64,000 bases of DNA from Bacillota bacterium (lineage in GTDB: Bacteria > Bacillota > Clostridia > Christensenellales > Aristaeellaceae), in assembly GCA_023398575.1 (NCBI GenBank), contig JAEWSC010000021.1:1-64000 (forward strand), given 5' to 3'. The notes under the pieces are model-generated. The model saw nothing but the letters and a program-made list of their open reading frames with translations, was not told the origin of the DNA and searched no databases. The translations under genes were made by a program, and so were the position numbers. Below are positions 42,634-51,478 of this stretch, one piece after another; the stretch's first letter is position 1, and every line of letters starts with the position of its first letter.

Positions 42634-44817
42634 ATGAATAAGAACCTCGGCAAGGTGTCCCCGACAGCTACAGTAAAGGAGTCTGCTGCCATGACGATGC
42701 CCAGCCTTGTAAGTATGCTGAAAAAACGTGACTACCCTACTTTGAAGGTACCCCCCATCTGTCATGCCAGGTTGTCCGGAGACCCAGATACCATGCGTTT
42801 TGCTTTGACATACAATGGATTTGATATCATCCAGATGCAGTTTCAGGAAGATTGCAGGCCGTTTCTCAGGTTTCATTCCGATGGTGATTTCCAGTCACGG
42901 CCTTTTATTCAGCAGTTTGTGATCGCTGCCGACAGGGAGACGGAGATTACCGTCACCATATCCTTTCCTCATGAAATGGCTGTTCTGAGGCCTGAGAGGG
43001 CGGCGGACGGTCAAGCGATTCTGGGGCAATGGGGACATCCACTGATCCATGGGGTTAATGGATTGTACTCCCTCGTGTGGGACTACTTGATTTCCTGGCA
43101 TGGGTATGATTTTGCATGGCAAGACAAGGCTGTAAAAGAAGATAGCGGCACTTATAAGGCCAGCTTTGCGGTCAAGCTATCCACCAAGCCCTTTGTTTTT
43201 TTGCTAAAGCCCCGCTATTATGGCATGCACCTGGGGTACGAAAACCATCAGCCATGGAATCGGCGGCCAAAAGAAGAGGCCGTATCTGGCTGGTGCTCCT
43301 GGGAGGCGTACCATGACAAGGTTACACAGGAACATGTAACAAAAGCGGCCGAAGTGTTAGCGCCGCTGAAAAGATACGGCCTGGATACCTTGCAACTCGA
43401 CGATGGCTATCAAAATCCCCTGGTTCCGCCTGCGGCAGGAAAAACCATTGGTGAAAGCTGGCTTGTGACCAATGAAAAATTCCCTGAGGGCCACAAGGGG
43501 ATTGTGGATGCCATGCGTGGAAAAGGCTTTCGCGCCGGCATTTGGACCAATGCCACGCTGACCAACCGGGAAGCAAGCGATACGCTTGCCTACATGCTGC
43601 GTCATGAAAATGGCGAACTCCTCTATGGCGACTGGATTCAGTATGTTATTGACTGCACACCCAAGATGCTGGAAGAGGAAATCACATCGTATTATCAGGC
43701 TCTTCGCGAAGCGGGGTATGATTACTTTAAGTCTGATTCTATCCGCCATTTGATTTTCGATGGGCTGCAGGAGGCGGTGCGCCTAGGGCTATTAAGCGAT
43801 GAGGAAGCCCAGGAGCGGATGCAGGCATACATGCGGGCAGCTCGAAAGGGAATAGGCGAGGATGCCTATTATTTATCCTGTTGGGGTGTGCTCACCCAGT
43901 CCATCGGCGTATGCGACGCTATGCGTGTGGCTACCGATGCCAATGAAAACTGGCATGCCTACAGCATGCAGCTTCGGGAGACGGCGCGCTGGTTCTTTAC
44001 ACAGCGGATTTTATTTACCGTTGATCCGGACCATGTATGTGTACGGGGCGAATTGAACTGGGTGCGAATGATGCTATCTCTGGTTACGCTTACTGGCGGG
44101 CTGTACATGATTTCTGATAAGCCGGAGTCCTATGATGAACAGCGGCTGGAGCTGATTCAAAAAACATTGCCTGGCACTGTTGTCCGCACAGCGGAAACCG
44201 GACCAGTCAGTTATGATACGCCGGCATGCGTCAGCATACGCAAAGGTGTTGAGCTTACTCAGGGAAGTTATGAGATCGGCCACTTTGGCGACAAAGAGGA
44301 TGCGCCTTTTTCCTCTTTGTGGTGCACCCATTTTGAAAGGGATGACCACACGTGGTGCGTAATGCAGCGCTGCGCGGTAACACCGCTGCCTGCCATGAAG
44401 CTATCTGCTGCTGCTCTTTCGCTGCCAACAGACCGTACCTATTACGCCTTTGATTTCTGGAAGCAGACAGGCAATATCATCTGTGAAGGCGCTCTAGAAT
44501 TACCAGCTTTGGAATTGGGCGACACCACTGTATTTGGTTTGTTTGATATTACTGATGGAACGCCCTGCCTCGTCGGTTCTGACCGCCATATAACCATGGA
44601 CGTGGTTAGTGTAAAAGAGGCAAAGCCTCTGGGAAAAGGCATCAAGCTTAAGCTGCAAGGGTTTGCTGGGCTTGTCTGCCGCTACACGGTATATGCCCCT
44701 GAAGCCATTGGACATGTAACTGCGCAAGCGGGCATTGCCAAGTGCCAGCGGCAAGGAGATGTGTTTGTAATCGAAGCCGCGTTCTCATCAGACGAGATGC
44801 AGTTGATTTTGGAGTAG
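42634..44817 (+). CDS. Alpha-galactosidase-like glycoside hydrolase (GH36-like)
   Basis: A 727-residue enzyme: N-terminal beta-sandwich, a TIM barrel from about 215 (VSGWCSWEAYHD), and a C-terminal beta domain. The barrel has LDTLQLDDGYQ (250-260) and YDYFKSD (Asp368 as the likely nucleophile), the pattern of clan GH-D (GH27/GH36). No signal peptide, so it acts on imported oligosaccharides. It is the fourth gene of the importer operon, implying that the transported sugar carries alpha-galactose. The motif spacing differs from textbook GH36, so a GH36-related subfamily is possible. Confidence 0.8.
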   Translation: MNKNLGKVSPTATVKESAAMTMPSLVSMLKKRDYPTLKVPPICHARLSGDPDTMRFALTYNGFDIIQMQFQEDCRPFLRFHSDGDFQSRPFIQQFVIAADRETEITVTISFPHEMAVLRPERAADGQAILGQWGHPLIHGVNGLYSLVWDYLISWHGYDFAWQDKAVKEDSGTYKASFAVKLSTKPFVFLLKPRYYGMHLGYENHQPWNRRPKEEAVSGWCSWEAYHDKVTQEHVTKAAEVLAPLKRYGLDTLQLDDGYQNPLVPPAAGKTIGESWLVTNEKFPEGHKGIVDAMRGKGFRAGIWTNATLTNREASDTLAYMLRHENGELLYGDWIQYVIDCTPKMLEEEITSYYQALREAGYDYFKSDSIRHLIFDGLQEAVRLGLLSDEEAQERMQAYMRAARKGIGEDAYYLSCWGVLTQSIGVCDAMRVATDANENWHAYSMQLRETARWFFTQRILFTVDPDHVCVRGELNWVRMMLSLVTLTGGLYMISDKPESYDEQRLELIQKTLPGTVVRTAETGPVSYDTPACVSIRKGVELTQGSYEIGHFGDKEDAPFSSLWCTHFERDDHTWCVMQRCAVTPLPAMKLSAAALSLPTDRTYYAFDFWKQTGNIICEGALELPALELGDTTVFGLFDITDGTPCLVGSDRHITMDVVSVKEAKPLGKGIKLKLQGFAGLVCRYTVYAPEAIGHVTAQAGIAKCQRQGDVFVIEAAFSSDEMQLILE

Positions 44818-44829
44818 ATGCTTATAGAA

Positions 44830-44874
44830 AACCCCTCTCTTCCGCTAGGCTTATGCCGGTGGAAGAGAGGGGTT
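44830..44874. terminator. Bidirectional terminator
   Basis: AACCCCTCTCTTCC pairs perfectly with GGAAGAGAGGGGTT (44830-44843 with 44861-44874) between the convergent alpha-galactosidase and FMN-oxidase genes. Confidence 0.85.
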
Positions 44875-44899
44875 CTTACTTGTGTAATGAACTACATTG

Positions 44900-45793
44900 C
44901 TATCTTGACCAGATCAGGCTAGGATCAATGCTGTTGACTGCTGCCGTGGATGTGCGCGCCATAGCGCCCTTTAACTCCTTGGTCATATCTTCAATCTTTT
45001 TTCGTACACCTTCCGCGCCTTCGTCCTGAAGCGGCCCCATCAGCGCACGGCCTACACATACTGCCGTAGCGCCAAGGGCCAACGCCTTGAAGGCATCAAT
45101 GCCGCTTTCGACCCCGCAGTCCACAAAGATAGACATGCTGCTGCCAATCGCCTGCTTGATTTTGGGCAGAACCATCAGCGGCGGGACGGCATAATTCAAT
45201 ATACCATGATGGTGGGAAACTACAATGCCCTTTACGCCGGCATCCAGGCATTTGAGGGCATCCTGTACGCTCAAGACGCCTTTGATAATAAAGGGAAGAT
45301 TGGTAGCCTTGACAAAGGCTTTGATTTCATTCAGCGTTTTAGGGACCATGGGCAGTCCCAGAACGTTATCATAGTCACCCTTGCCGTTAAACGCGTGGTC
45401 GATGTCCATACCAGCGGCGAAAGCGCCATGAGACTGGGCATGTTCAAGTTTTCTGAAAATAACCTTGTTGTCTTGATGCGGCTTGATAATCTTGATGGTG
45501 CGCGCGCCTGTTTCAATCATGGCTTCCAGCTCATCCTCTTCGCCCATGCCGGTCCACATGACAGATTTGGCTTGGAAAACGCCCTTGGCCATCTCCACTC
45601 CGCCATTGGGACGGCAATTGTTCAGGTGCGAAAGCGCAGCTGTCATAATTGGGGTATCAAATGTCTCCCCATACAGTGAAAAGCTTGTGGAAGGGAGTAC
45701 GCCATCCAGATGCCGCATTTCAATCAGCAGTGAATCAAAATATTCCCGGGTGATCTGGTTGGCATCGCCAGCCCGCTCTTTCTGTTGTGCCAT
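44900..45793 (-). CDS. FMN-dependent alpha-hydroxy-acid oxidase family protein
   Basis: A 297-residue TIM-barrel flavoprotein of the lactate oxidase/glycolate oxidase family. Seen: SHLNNCRPNGG near the N-terminus, the lysine in PFIIKGVLS, the base region VSHHHGILNYAVPPL, and the FMN-phosphate loop FVDCGVESGIDAFKALALGA with GRALMGPL. The family's active-site SNHGGRQ reads SHHHGIL, so the substrate arginine is missing and lactate may not be the substrate. ATG 45793 has TTGGAG 9 bases upstream. It follows cutC on the same strand. Confidence 0.82.
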   Translation of the reverse strand: MAQQKERAGDANQITREYFDSLLIEMRHLDGVLPSTSFSLYGETFDTPIMTAALSHLNNCRPNGGVEMAKGVFQAKSVMWTGMGEEDELEAMIETGARTIKIIKPHQDNKVIFRKLEHAQSHGAFAAGMDIDHAFNGKGDYDNVLGLPMVPKTLNEIKAFVKATNLPFIIKGVLSVQDALKCLDAGVKGIVVSHHHGILNYAVPPLMVLPKIKQAIGSSMSIFVDCGVESGIDAFKALALGATAVCVGRALMGPLQDEGAEGVRKKIEDMTKELKGAMARTSTAAVNSIDPSLIWSR

Positions 45794-45860
45794 GGTGTTT
45801 TCTCCAACTCTTTTTTCAAAAGTATAACCGATTTGCATGTCTTTGTCCATCAGTGGCGGT

Positions 45861-46625
45861 CTATTCGATGTCGTTAAGGGAAGGTGCTAACGCCCGCAGC
45901 TGTTGCACGTATCCGCTGTCGATTACATCATAACGATCCTCTGGCGGATACAGCGCACCGCCAAAGAAGATGCCCCGGTTGTTTTGTGTGGAAGGGTCAG
46001 CGAGGGACATAAACCGTGTGAGATGAATCTGGGTACAGCCGGTGACAGATAAAATCTGGTCGGCATTTTTTAGGTTAATGCCGGCACCGGGCAGAATTTC
46101 AATAGCACCTTGAACGTATTGCACCATTTCGGCAATGGTCTGGGCGCCGTATAATGCGCTGGGTTCCTGACCGCTGGTCAAAACGCGTTGAAAGCCGAGT
46201 TCAATCAGGCCATCCAGTGTCTTTTTCCAATCTGGCGTCACATCAATCGCCCTGTGAAAGACGCGAGCTTTTGCTGCGTCCATCAGGGAAAGAAGCGTTT
46301 TGCAGCGATCTTTGTCCAATGTACCATCCGCCTTCAAAAAGCCGAACACCAACCCATCCGCCCCGTGTTCTAAAAGGCATTCCGCATCCTTCATGGCTGT
46401 GCGGAATTCGGCATCTGTATAACAAAAACCGCCTTGCCGGGGACGGACCATGGCGATGATGGGAATAGTAACAATTTCCTTGGCTACAATCAGCTCCCCA
46501 ATAGAAGGGGTCAGCCCGCCGTGGAACAGGCAGGAGTTGAGTTCAATCCGATCTGCGCCGCCTTGAAAAGCACGAACCGCATCTTCTACGGAGCCGCAGC
46601 AGATTTCCAGCAAAAATGGACGCAT
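45861..46625 (-). CDS. cutC: CutC family protein
   Basis: A 254-residue TIM-barrel protein of the CutC family (ICCGSVEDAVRAFQGGADRIELN at the start, MVRPRQGGFCYTD and HRAIDVTPDW later). It was first linked to copper homeostasis in E. coli, but the fold and frequent location beside sugar transporters, as here, point to a metabolic enzyme. ATG 46625 has AAAGGA 8 bases upstream. Confidence 0.92.
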   Translation of the reverse strand: MRPFLLEICCGSVEDAVRAFQGGADRIELNSCLFHGGLTPSIGELIVAKEIVTIPIIAMVRPRQGGFCYTDAEFRTAMKDAECLLEHGADGLVFGFLKADGTLDKDRCKTLLSLMDAAKARVFHRAIDVTPDWKKTLDGLIELGFQRVLTSGQEPSALYGAQTIAEMVQYVQGAIEILPGAGINLKNADQILSVTGCTQIHLTRFMSLADPSTQNNRGIFFGGALYPPEDRYDVIDSGYVQQLRALAPSLNDIE

Positions 46626-46657
46626 GGTAATGATTCCTTTCTGTAAACACATGCATA

Positions 46658-46677
46658 GAGGCGGTGCGTTACGCCTC
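46658..46677 (-). terminator. Possible weak terminator after the sugar permease operon
   Basis: GAGGCG-8-CGCCTC lies downstream of the MalG-type gene and just before cutC on the minus strand. A T-run is lacking, so some transcription probably continues into cutC. Confidence 0.4.
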
Positions 46678-46699
46678 CGCCCCTGTAAAAATGAGATGA

Positions 46700-47551
46700 T
46701 TACCCTTTGACAGCGCCGGCTGTGAGACCCTTGATAAACTGCTTGGACATACTTAAGTATAACAGAATTACCGGCAGCGCTGAAAGGGAGAGGATAGCCA
46801 GTAACTTAGGCCAGTCGGTGGTGTACTGCCCTTGCAGTTTGGTCACCGCCAGCAGTACGGTTTTCTGGCTTTCCAGATTGATAAAAATCAGGGGAAACCA
46901 CAAATCGTTCCAAATCGGCACCAGGTTGTAAATGGCCACGGTGGCAAGTGCGGGGCGGACCAAGGGCAGCACGATAGACCAATAGATTTTAAAACGACCG
47001 GCACCGTCCATATATCCAGCCTCGTACAATTCGCCTGGCAGGCTGCGAATGAAGCCCGTCAGTATGAATACCGCTGTCGGCAAACCCATGGCGATATACA
47101 CGGGGAACAGGCTCCAAAGTGAGTTTAAAAGGCCGAAAACCTTCATCATTTCCAGCAGGCGGATGGTGGCGATTTTGATGGGCAGCATCATACCGATGAT
47201 GATGGCAAAGTAAACAATGCCTGATATCTTTGTACGCCAGTGAGCCAGTGCATAGGCACAGAGGGAGCCAAGGAGCAAAATCAGTGTCAGGGAAATGACA
47301 ACCACAAGGAAGCTGTTGCGGAAATAATTGAAAAAGTTGCTGTCGGAGATTACGGAACGATAGTTTTCCAAGGTCCATGCATCCGGTATGCCAAAGGGGT
47401 TGCCGTATATGCTCTTCTTATTTTTCAGCGTGTTGATTAGCAGAATCCACACGGGAAAGATCACAATTAGAGACCAGAGGCTCAATACGATATGCGAAGG
47501 AATATGCATGTTGGCAATGCGCATGGATTTGGTTTTCGCGTTTTTCTTCAT
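46700..47551 (-). CDS. Carbohydrate ABC transporter permease (MalG type)
   Basis: A 283-residue six-helix permease with the EAA loop ELYEAGYMDGAGRFKIYWSIVLP and the C-terminus QFIKGLTAGAVKG. It pairs with the MalF-type protein encoded 4 bases upstream. Such MalFG pairs import mono- to trisaccharides in CUT1 systems. No ATPase gene is present. Confidence 0.94.
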   Translation of the reverse strand: MKKNAKTKSMRIANMHIPSHIVLSLWSLIVIFPVWILLINTLKNKKSIYGNPFGIPDAWTLENYRSVISDSNFFNYFRNSFLVVVISLTLILLLGSLCAYALAHWRTKISGIVYFAIIIGMMLPIKIATIRLLEMMKVFGLLNSLWSLFPVYIAMGLPTAVFILTGFIRSLPGELYEAGYMDGAGRFKIYWSIVLPLVRPALATVAIYNLVPIWNDLWFPLIFINLESQKTVLLAVTKLQGQYTTDWPKLLAILSLSALPVILLYLSMSKQFIKGLTAGAVKG

Positions 47552-47555
47552 GCCA

Positions 47556-48494
47556 TTATTCCTTTCCCTGCGTGACTTTCAGCGTCGGTATGACGCCGAT
47601 AAGCAGCATAAAAAATACGGTTGTGGATATGGCGGCGCCTACGCCCGGCTCAGGGATGCCCACCGGATGCTGTCCGGCGATACCGTAGCGGTAGAACAGC
47701 GTGCCGATCAAATCTGTCGCATAACTTGGCGCGCCGTCTGCAGTTTCCATGGAGTAGATCACGTCAAAAGCATTAAAGTTCGACACAAAGGTCAATATGG
47801 CAATCATGCCGATGACCGGTAATATGAGCGGCAGCTTGATGCGCATAAACTGTTGCCAGGAGTTGGCACCTTCAATCGAGGCAGCCTCGATTAAATCTTC
47901 TGAAATACCTTGGAAGCCGGCTACAAACATCATGGTCGGTATGCCGACCCACTGCCATACCGATACCAGCGACACGACGGACAGCGCGGAGGAAGTATCG
48001 CCCAGCCACGAGCGGACAAGAAAGCCCAGGCCCATCGATTTGAGCGTGGTGCCCGCCCAGATGGGGTTGAGCATCAGCTTAAACAGGTAGCCTGTGACCA
48101 GCACTGCGATGGTGCAGGGAACAAAGATAATTGTCTGATAAAATTGCCGGCCTCGCATGGTACGGCTGGTTAAGATGGCGGCAAAAAAGATACCAAGTAT
48201 GTTTTGTAAAAGCATGTGGTAGGCGAAAAACACCCAGGTGTTTTTAAATGCGGTCCAAAATCGTACGGATACCACCGAATCGGTAAACAGCCGTACATAG
48301 TTGGCCAAGCCCACAAATTGCCGCGTGCCGGTAGTGCCTGCATAAAGCGACAGGCGAACAGAATCTACCAGCGGGTAGGCCATAAAAATACCGTAGACCA
48401 GCAATGCCGGCAGAACGTACCGCATCCAGTACCAACCACTGGGATTGATGCTGCCGCCGCCCCGGTGTGCCGATAAACGTGGCTTGGCAATCAT
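47556..48494 (-). CDS. Carbohydrate ABC transporter permease (MalF type)
   Basis: A 312-residue six-helix CUT1 permease; first helix at about residues 26-46, EAA loop DLIEAASIEGANSWQQFMRIKLP. ATG 48494 is chosen (TGGAGG 9 bases upstream); the longer in-frame TTG at 48509 overlaps that site. The 190-base gap to the binding-protein gene contains a large inverted repeat. Confidence 0.93.
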   Translation of the reverse strand: MIAKPRLSAHRGGGSINPSGWYWMRYVLPALLVYGIFMAYPLVDSVRLSLYAGTTGTRQFVGLANYVRLFTDSVVSVRFWTAFKNTWVFFAYHMLLQNILGIFFAAILTSRTMRGRQFYQTIIFVPCTIAVLVTGYLFKLMLNPIWAGTTLKSMGLGFLVRSWLGDTSSALSVVSLVSVWQWVGIPTMMFVAGFQGISEDLIEAASIEGANSWQQFMRIKLPLILPVIGMIAILTFVSNFNAFDVIYSMETADGAPSYATDLIGTLFYRYGIAGQHPVGIPEPGVGAAISTTVFFMLLIGVIPTLKVTQGKE

Positions 48495-48552
48495 AAGGTT
48501 TTCCTCCAATCGATTCGGATGGATTAGCGTGAAGGATTGTCCGCATAGGAAC

Positions 48553-48633
48553 CGTAGGGGCCAAGCCGGCCCTGCCCGCCTTCACGAGTGGTGATCGTGT
48601 ATGGGCGGACAGGGGGAAGGCCTTGCCCCTACG
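48553..48633. repeat. Large imperfect inverted repeat, MITE-like
   Basis: CGTAGGGGCCAAGCCGGCCCTG... (left, 48553-48580) pairs imperfectly with ...CAGGGGGAAGGCCTTGCCCCTACG (right, 48603-48633), with both ends CGTAGGGGC/GCCCCTACG. GC-rich, no coding capacity. It sits between the binding protein and permease genes, where a stem could reduce permease expression. Repeats ending in GTAGGGGC are common in clostridial genomes as far as I recall. Confidence 0.6.
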
Positions 48634-48686
48634 CATAATAACCGGTATCCATCATACGGCGCGAGTAATATACAACAGCGCCTGCA

Positions 48687-49907
48687 TTATTTCTTCGTAA
48701 CGACGAAGGCGGCAAGTGCATCAGCGGCGGCCTGGGGGGTTGCTTCACCGCGGCAGATGGCGTTGAGCTGTTCCACCATGGGGGTGTAGTAATCCATCAG
48801 CTTAGGCCAGACAAAGCGGGCATCCAGCGTCTTGCCCTGGTTGAGGGAAAGAATCTCGGTCACGCGCTCGTTCTGGAAGGTGATGGGGGCATTGATCATG
48901 GGGAAGAAACCGGCGGGCAGATAGTCAGCTGTAATCTGTGCGCCTTCGGGCGTGGCGATCCAGGCCAGGAAAGCTTTTACTTCTTCGGGATGCTTGGTGG
49001 CGTTATTGCCGGCGATGCCCATATCGGGGGGGAAGCACACGCCGGGGGTCTTGCCTTCGGGGGCCGGGATGGACATGGTGCCCCAGTCGATTTCATAGTC
49101 GCTGTTCAGGGGGCCGCAGCTCCAAGAACCATCGATCAGCATGGCGGAGTTGCCCATGCCGAAGAAAATGTTGGCGTTGTCGTTGTCAATGGATTCAAAG
49201 CCTTCGGGCAGGAAGGGGACCAGTTGGGCGAAGTCTTCAAGAATTTCAACAAATTCGGGATCGTTGAACTTCTTTTCGCCCTTTTCATACGCAACGCGGC
49301 CTTCGGCAGTGATGTAGTTGGGGATCATGCCCAGGAATACGCACTCCAGAATGTCCCAGTTGGAGGCGATGCCATTGGCGAAAACCGTCACGCCGTTGTC
49401 CTTGAGCTTCTGGCACATGGTGATGAATTCTTCCCATGTCTTGGGCAGCTCAGTGATGCCGTTGTCAGCAAAAATCTTCTTATTATAATAGATGGGCTGG
49501 GATACGGCGGCAAAAGGCACAGCGAAGACCTTGCCATCAGCAGCGGTCCAGGGTTCAAGGCTGGTGGCGGCAAAATTCTCTTTGACGCCCGGGACATCTG
49601 TAGCATCCATGGAGAAACCTGCGGTGTAGAGTTCCTCACCCGTAGCGTAGGAACGGGAATAGTACAGGTCGGGGCCTACGCCGGAATCCAGCTGCAAGCG
49701 GAGCACAGAGTTGTACTGAGAGGACTGCGTGGGCTCAAACGTAATGGATACGCCGGAAATTTCCTTGTACTTGGCAAGCAGCGCTTCAACCATGGCGGCA
49801 TCGGTGTTACGCCAGGAACCCATGGTGAGCGTGACCCCTTCCGCGCATGCAAGCATGGGCAGAACCGCCATAAGAACGGCTACCAGAACCACAACCAGTT
49901 TCTTCAT
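48687..49907 (-). CDS. Carbohydrate ABC transporter substrate-binding protein (SBP family 1)
   Basis: A 406-residue family 1 binding protein (MalE/UgpB type). Signal peptide MKKLVVVLVAVLMAVLPMLAC: a cysteine is present but the four residues before it (PMLA) fit a lipobox poorly, so it could be secreted or lipid-anchored. Ligand-binding region includes ADGKVFAVPFAAVSQPIYYNKKIF (shortened) and GMGNSAMLIDGSW. Codon use is strongly biased, like the other sugar-binding protein, implying high expression. ATG 49907 has AAGGAGG 8 bases upstream. First gene of a minus-strand operon with MalF and MalG types. Confidence 0.93.
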   Translation of the reverse strand: MKKLVVVLVAVLMAVLPMLACAEGVTLTMGSWRNTDAAMVEALLAKYKEISGVSITFEPTQSSQYNSVLRLQLDSGVGPDLYYSRSYATGEELYTAGFSMDATDVPGVKENFAATSLEPWTAADGKVFAVPFAAVSQPIYYNKKIFADNGITELPKTWEEFITMCQKLKDNGVTVFANGIASNWDILECVFLGMIPNYITAEGRVAYEKGEKKFNDPEFVEILEDFAQLVPFLPEGFESIDNDNANIFFGMGNSAMLIDGSWSCGPLNSDYEIDWGTMSIPAPEGKTPGVCFPPDMGIAGNNATKHPEEVKAFLAWIATPEGAQITADYLPAGFFPMINAPITFQNERVTEILSLNQGKTLDARFVWPKLMDYYTPMVEQLNAICRGEATPQAAADALAAFVVTKK

Positions 49908-50096
49908 GGAAACGTCCTCCTTGATAGTTTTGATATTCAACCGCGCAAGCGCGTGATATCCAAAGCCCAGACCAGCCCATTCTCTTCCTTTATTCCGGCA
50001 AGGGGCAAAAGAAGAGAACCTTGCGCATCATTGCGCATTGTTACGCTATGTTACCTACATTTATTCCATTACTCTCAAGTGCGCCATTGCGAAACA

Positions 50097-50125
50097 ATTC
50101 TATCACGATGAAATAAAATATGCAA
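50097..50125 (-). promoter_or_regulatory. Promoter of the second sugar importer operon
   Basis: On the minus strand: TTGCAT (50125-50120), 17-base spacer, TAGAAT (50102-50097). The leader is about 190 bases and includes a tandem 8-base direct repeat TTGCGCAT at 50021-50038. Confidence 0.7.
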
Positions 50126-50255
50126 GGTTTTTATTGAGACTTTGAATTTGATCCGGTTTTCGGCAGGAAAAAGCAATGGGCGTTGGGAAAAATGAACTTT
50201 TATTCCTAGAGTTGTTCAATTTTTGTGTTGTATTATTTTTGCGATGAAATTTATA

Positions 50256-50284
50256 TTGCTTTTTAAAGTCCTGTTTGTTATGAT
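50256..50284 (+). promoter_or_regulatory. Promoter of the ROK regulator
   Basis: TTGCTT (50256-50261), 17-base spacer, TATGAT (50279-50284). It fires away from the importer promoter; about 130 bases between the two -35 boxes are free for operators. Confidence 0.6.
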
Positions 50285-50321
50285 CAACGGAGAATAATAA
50301 ATATAAAGGGGGGGTGTGCTT

Positions 50322-51449
50322 GTGGCATGGATGCAAAATCAATTGTATGTGAAAAAGCGGAATACACTGATGGTGCTGGATTTGATTGCCGGGGCCCCAA
50401 GCATATCCCGCACACAACTGTCAGATATGACGGAGTTAAGCCCGGCCAGCATTACGCGTATTGTGAATACATTGATAAAGTTGGGCCTGGTGTATGAAGA
50501 AGGTACGGTAGATCAATTAAGCCGGGGCCGCAAGGCCCGGATTCTACACATATGCAGTGATGGTCTATATGCGCTGGGTATTTGCCTGGAACGGGACAAG
50601 GTTTCCTTGAGTATAACGGACATGCATCAGAAATGCCTATACAGATCATTTGCACCGCTTGAGAAAACGGTGCTCCGTTCACCGGAAGTATTTGCGGCCT
50701 ATGCCAAAGGATTGTACGAGGAGATAGACCGGCAACTGATTTCTGACTGGGCACGTTTACGGATTGTTGGTGTCAGCATGCCCGGCGTAGTAGACAGTGC
50801 GCGGGGAATCGTTTTGAAGTCTGACCAGATGGAGTGGACGGATGTTGATTTGCGCACATCGTTTGAAATGGCATTTGACCTTCCGGTTTGGATTGAAAAT
50901 GATGCCAAGGCCTGTATGATCGGTGAACGTGTGCGCATGAACCTATCACGCCAGGAGGATTCGGCCTATTTGATGGTGGGCACCGGCGTTGGTGTGGCTG
51001 TGATGAGCAATGGGAAACTGATCCGCGGTCATAGAAACATGGCTGGTGAAATCGAACATTTGAATTTGGTGCCGGGTTTGTTGCCTGAGGATGTGCTGCA
51101 AAAGCATCTGGTGGAGGATGAGATCATCAAAAATGCGCAGACAGCCTCCCCATCAGTCCGCTCGCTGGAGGATCTGATGATCGCCTATCGGCAGAATGCC
51201 GGCTTCGCGCGGATATTGGTGGGCGATATCATGCAATACCTGCGTCTGGCGCTTTCGATGATCGAAAGCTTCTATGATCCTCAGCGCATTATATTGGGCG
51301 GTTCTATTGTGCAAAAGCTGAAGGAGGCGCTGGCTGGCTTGTTTCAGGACCCGCGCATTTCCATTGGTGAGGATTATGAACAGTCTTGCATGCTGGGCGC
51401 TTCCATCGAAGCCATACGCCACGCGCTGGATACACTGGTTGGTGACTAG
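50322..51449 (+). CDS. ROK-family transcriptional regulator
   Basis: A 375-residue NagC/XylR-type protein: N-terminal winged helix-turn-helix (about 10-65; ISRTQLSDMTELSPASITRIVNTLIKLG, shortened here to TELSPASITRIVNTL) and a sugar-kinase-like ROK domain with ENDAKACMIGE and a VGTGVGVAVM phosphate loop. The ROK zinc site is missing: where CxCGxxGC is expected, the sequence reads EIEHLNLVPGLLPEDVLQK. It probably controls the divergent importer in response to an imported sugar. GTG 50322 fits the GGGGGGG ribosome site best; GTG 50316 and ATG 50331 are alternatives. Confidence 0.88.
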   Translation: MAWMQNQLYVKKRNTLMVLDLIAGAPSISRTQLSDMTELSPASITRIVNTLIKLGLVYEEGTVDQLSRGRKARILHICSDGLYALGICLERDKVSLSITDMHQKCLYRSFAPLEKTVLRSPEVFAAYAKGLYEEIDRQLISDWARLRIVGVSMPGVVDSARGIVLKSDQMEWTDVDLRTSFEMAFDLPVWIENDAKACMIGERVRMNLSRQEDSAYLMVGTGVGVAVMSNGKLIRGHRNMAGEIEHLNLVPGLLPEDVLQKHLVEDEIIKNAQTASPSVRSLEDLMIAYRQNAGFARILVGDIMQYLRLALSMIESFYDPQRIILGGSIVQKLKEALAGLFQDPRISIGEDYEQSCMLGASIEAIRHALDTLVGD

Positions 51450-51478
51450 AAAACACTGCAGTTAAAGAGGGAGACCGT

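Noticed and set aside
50021..50040. Tandem TTGCGCAT direct repeat in the leader of the second importer
   Set aside because: Only two units and downstream of the promoter; too little to call an operator or repeat array.
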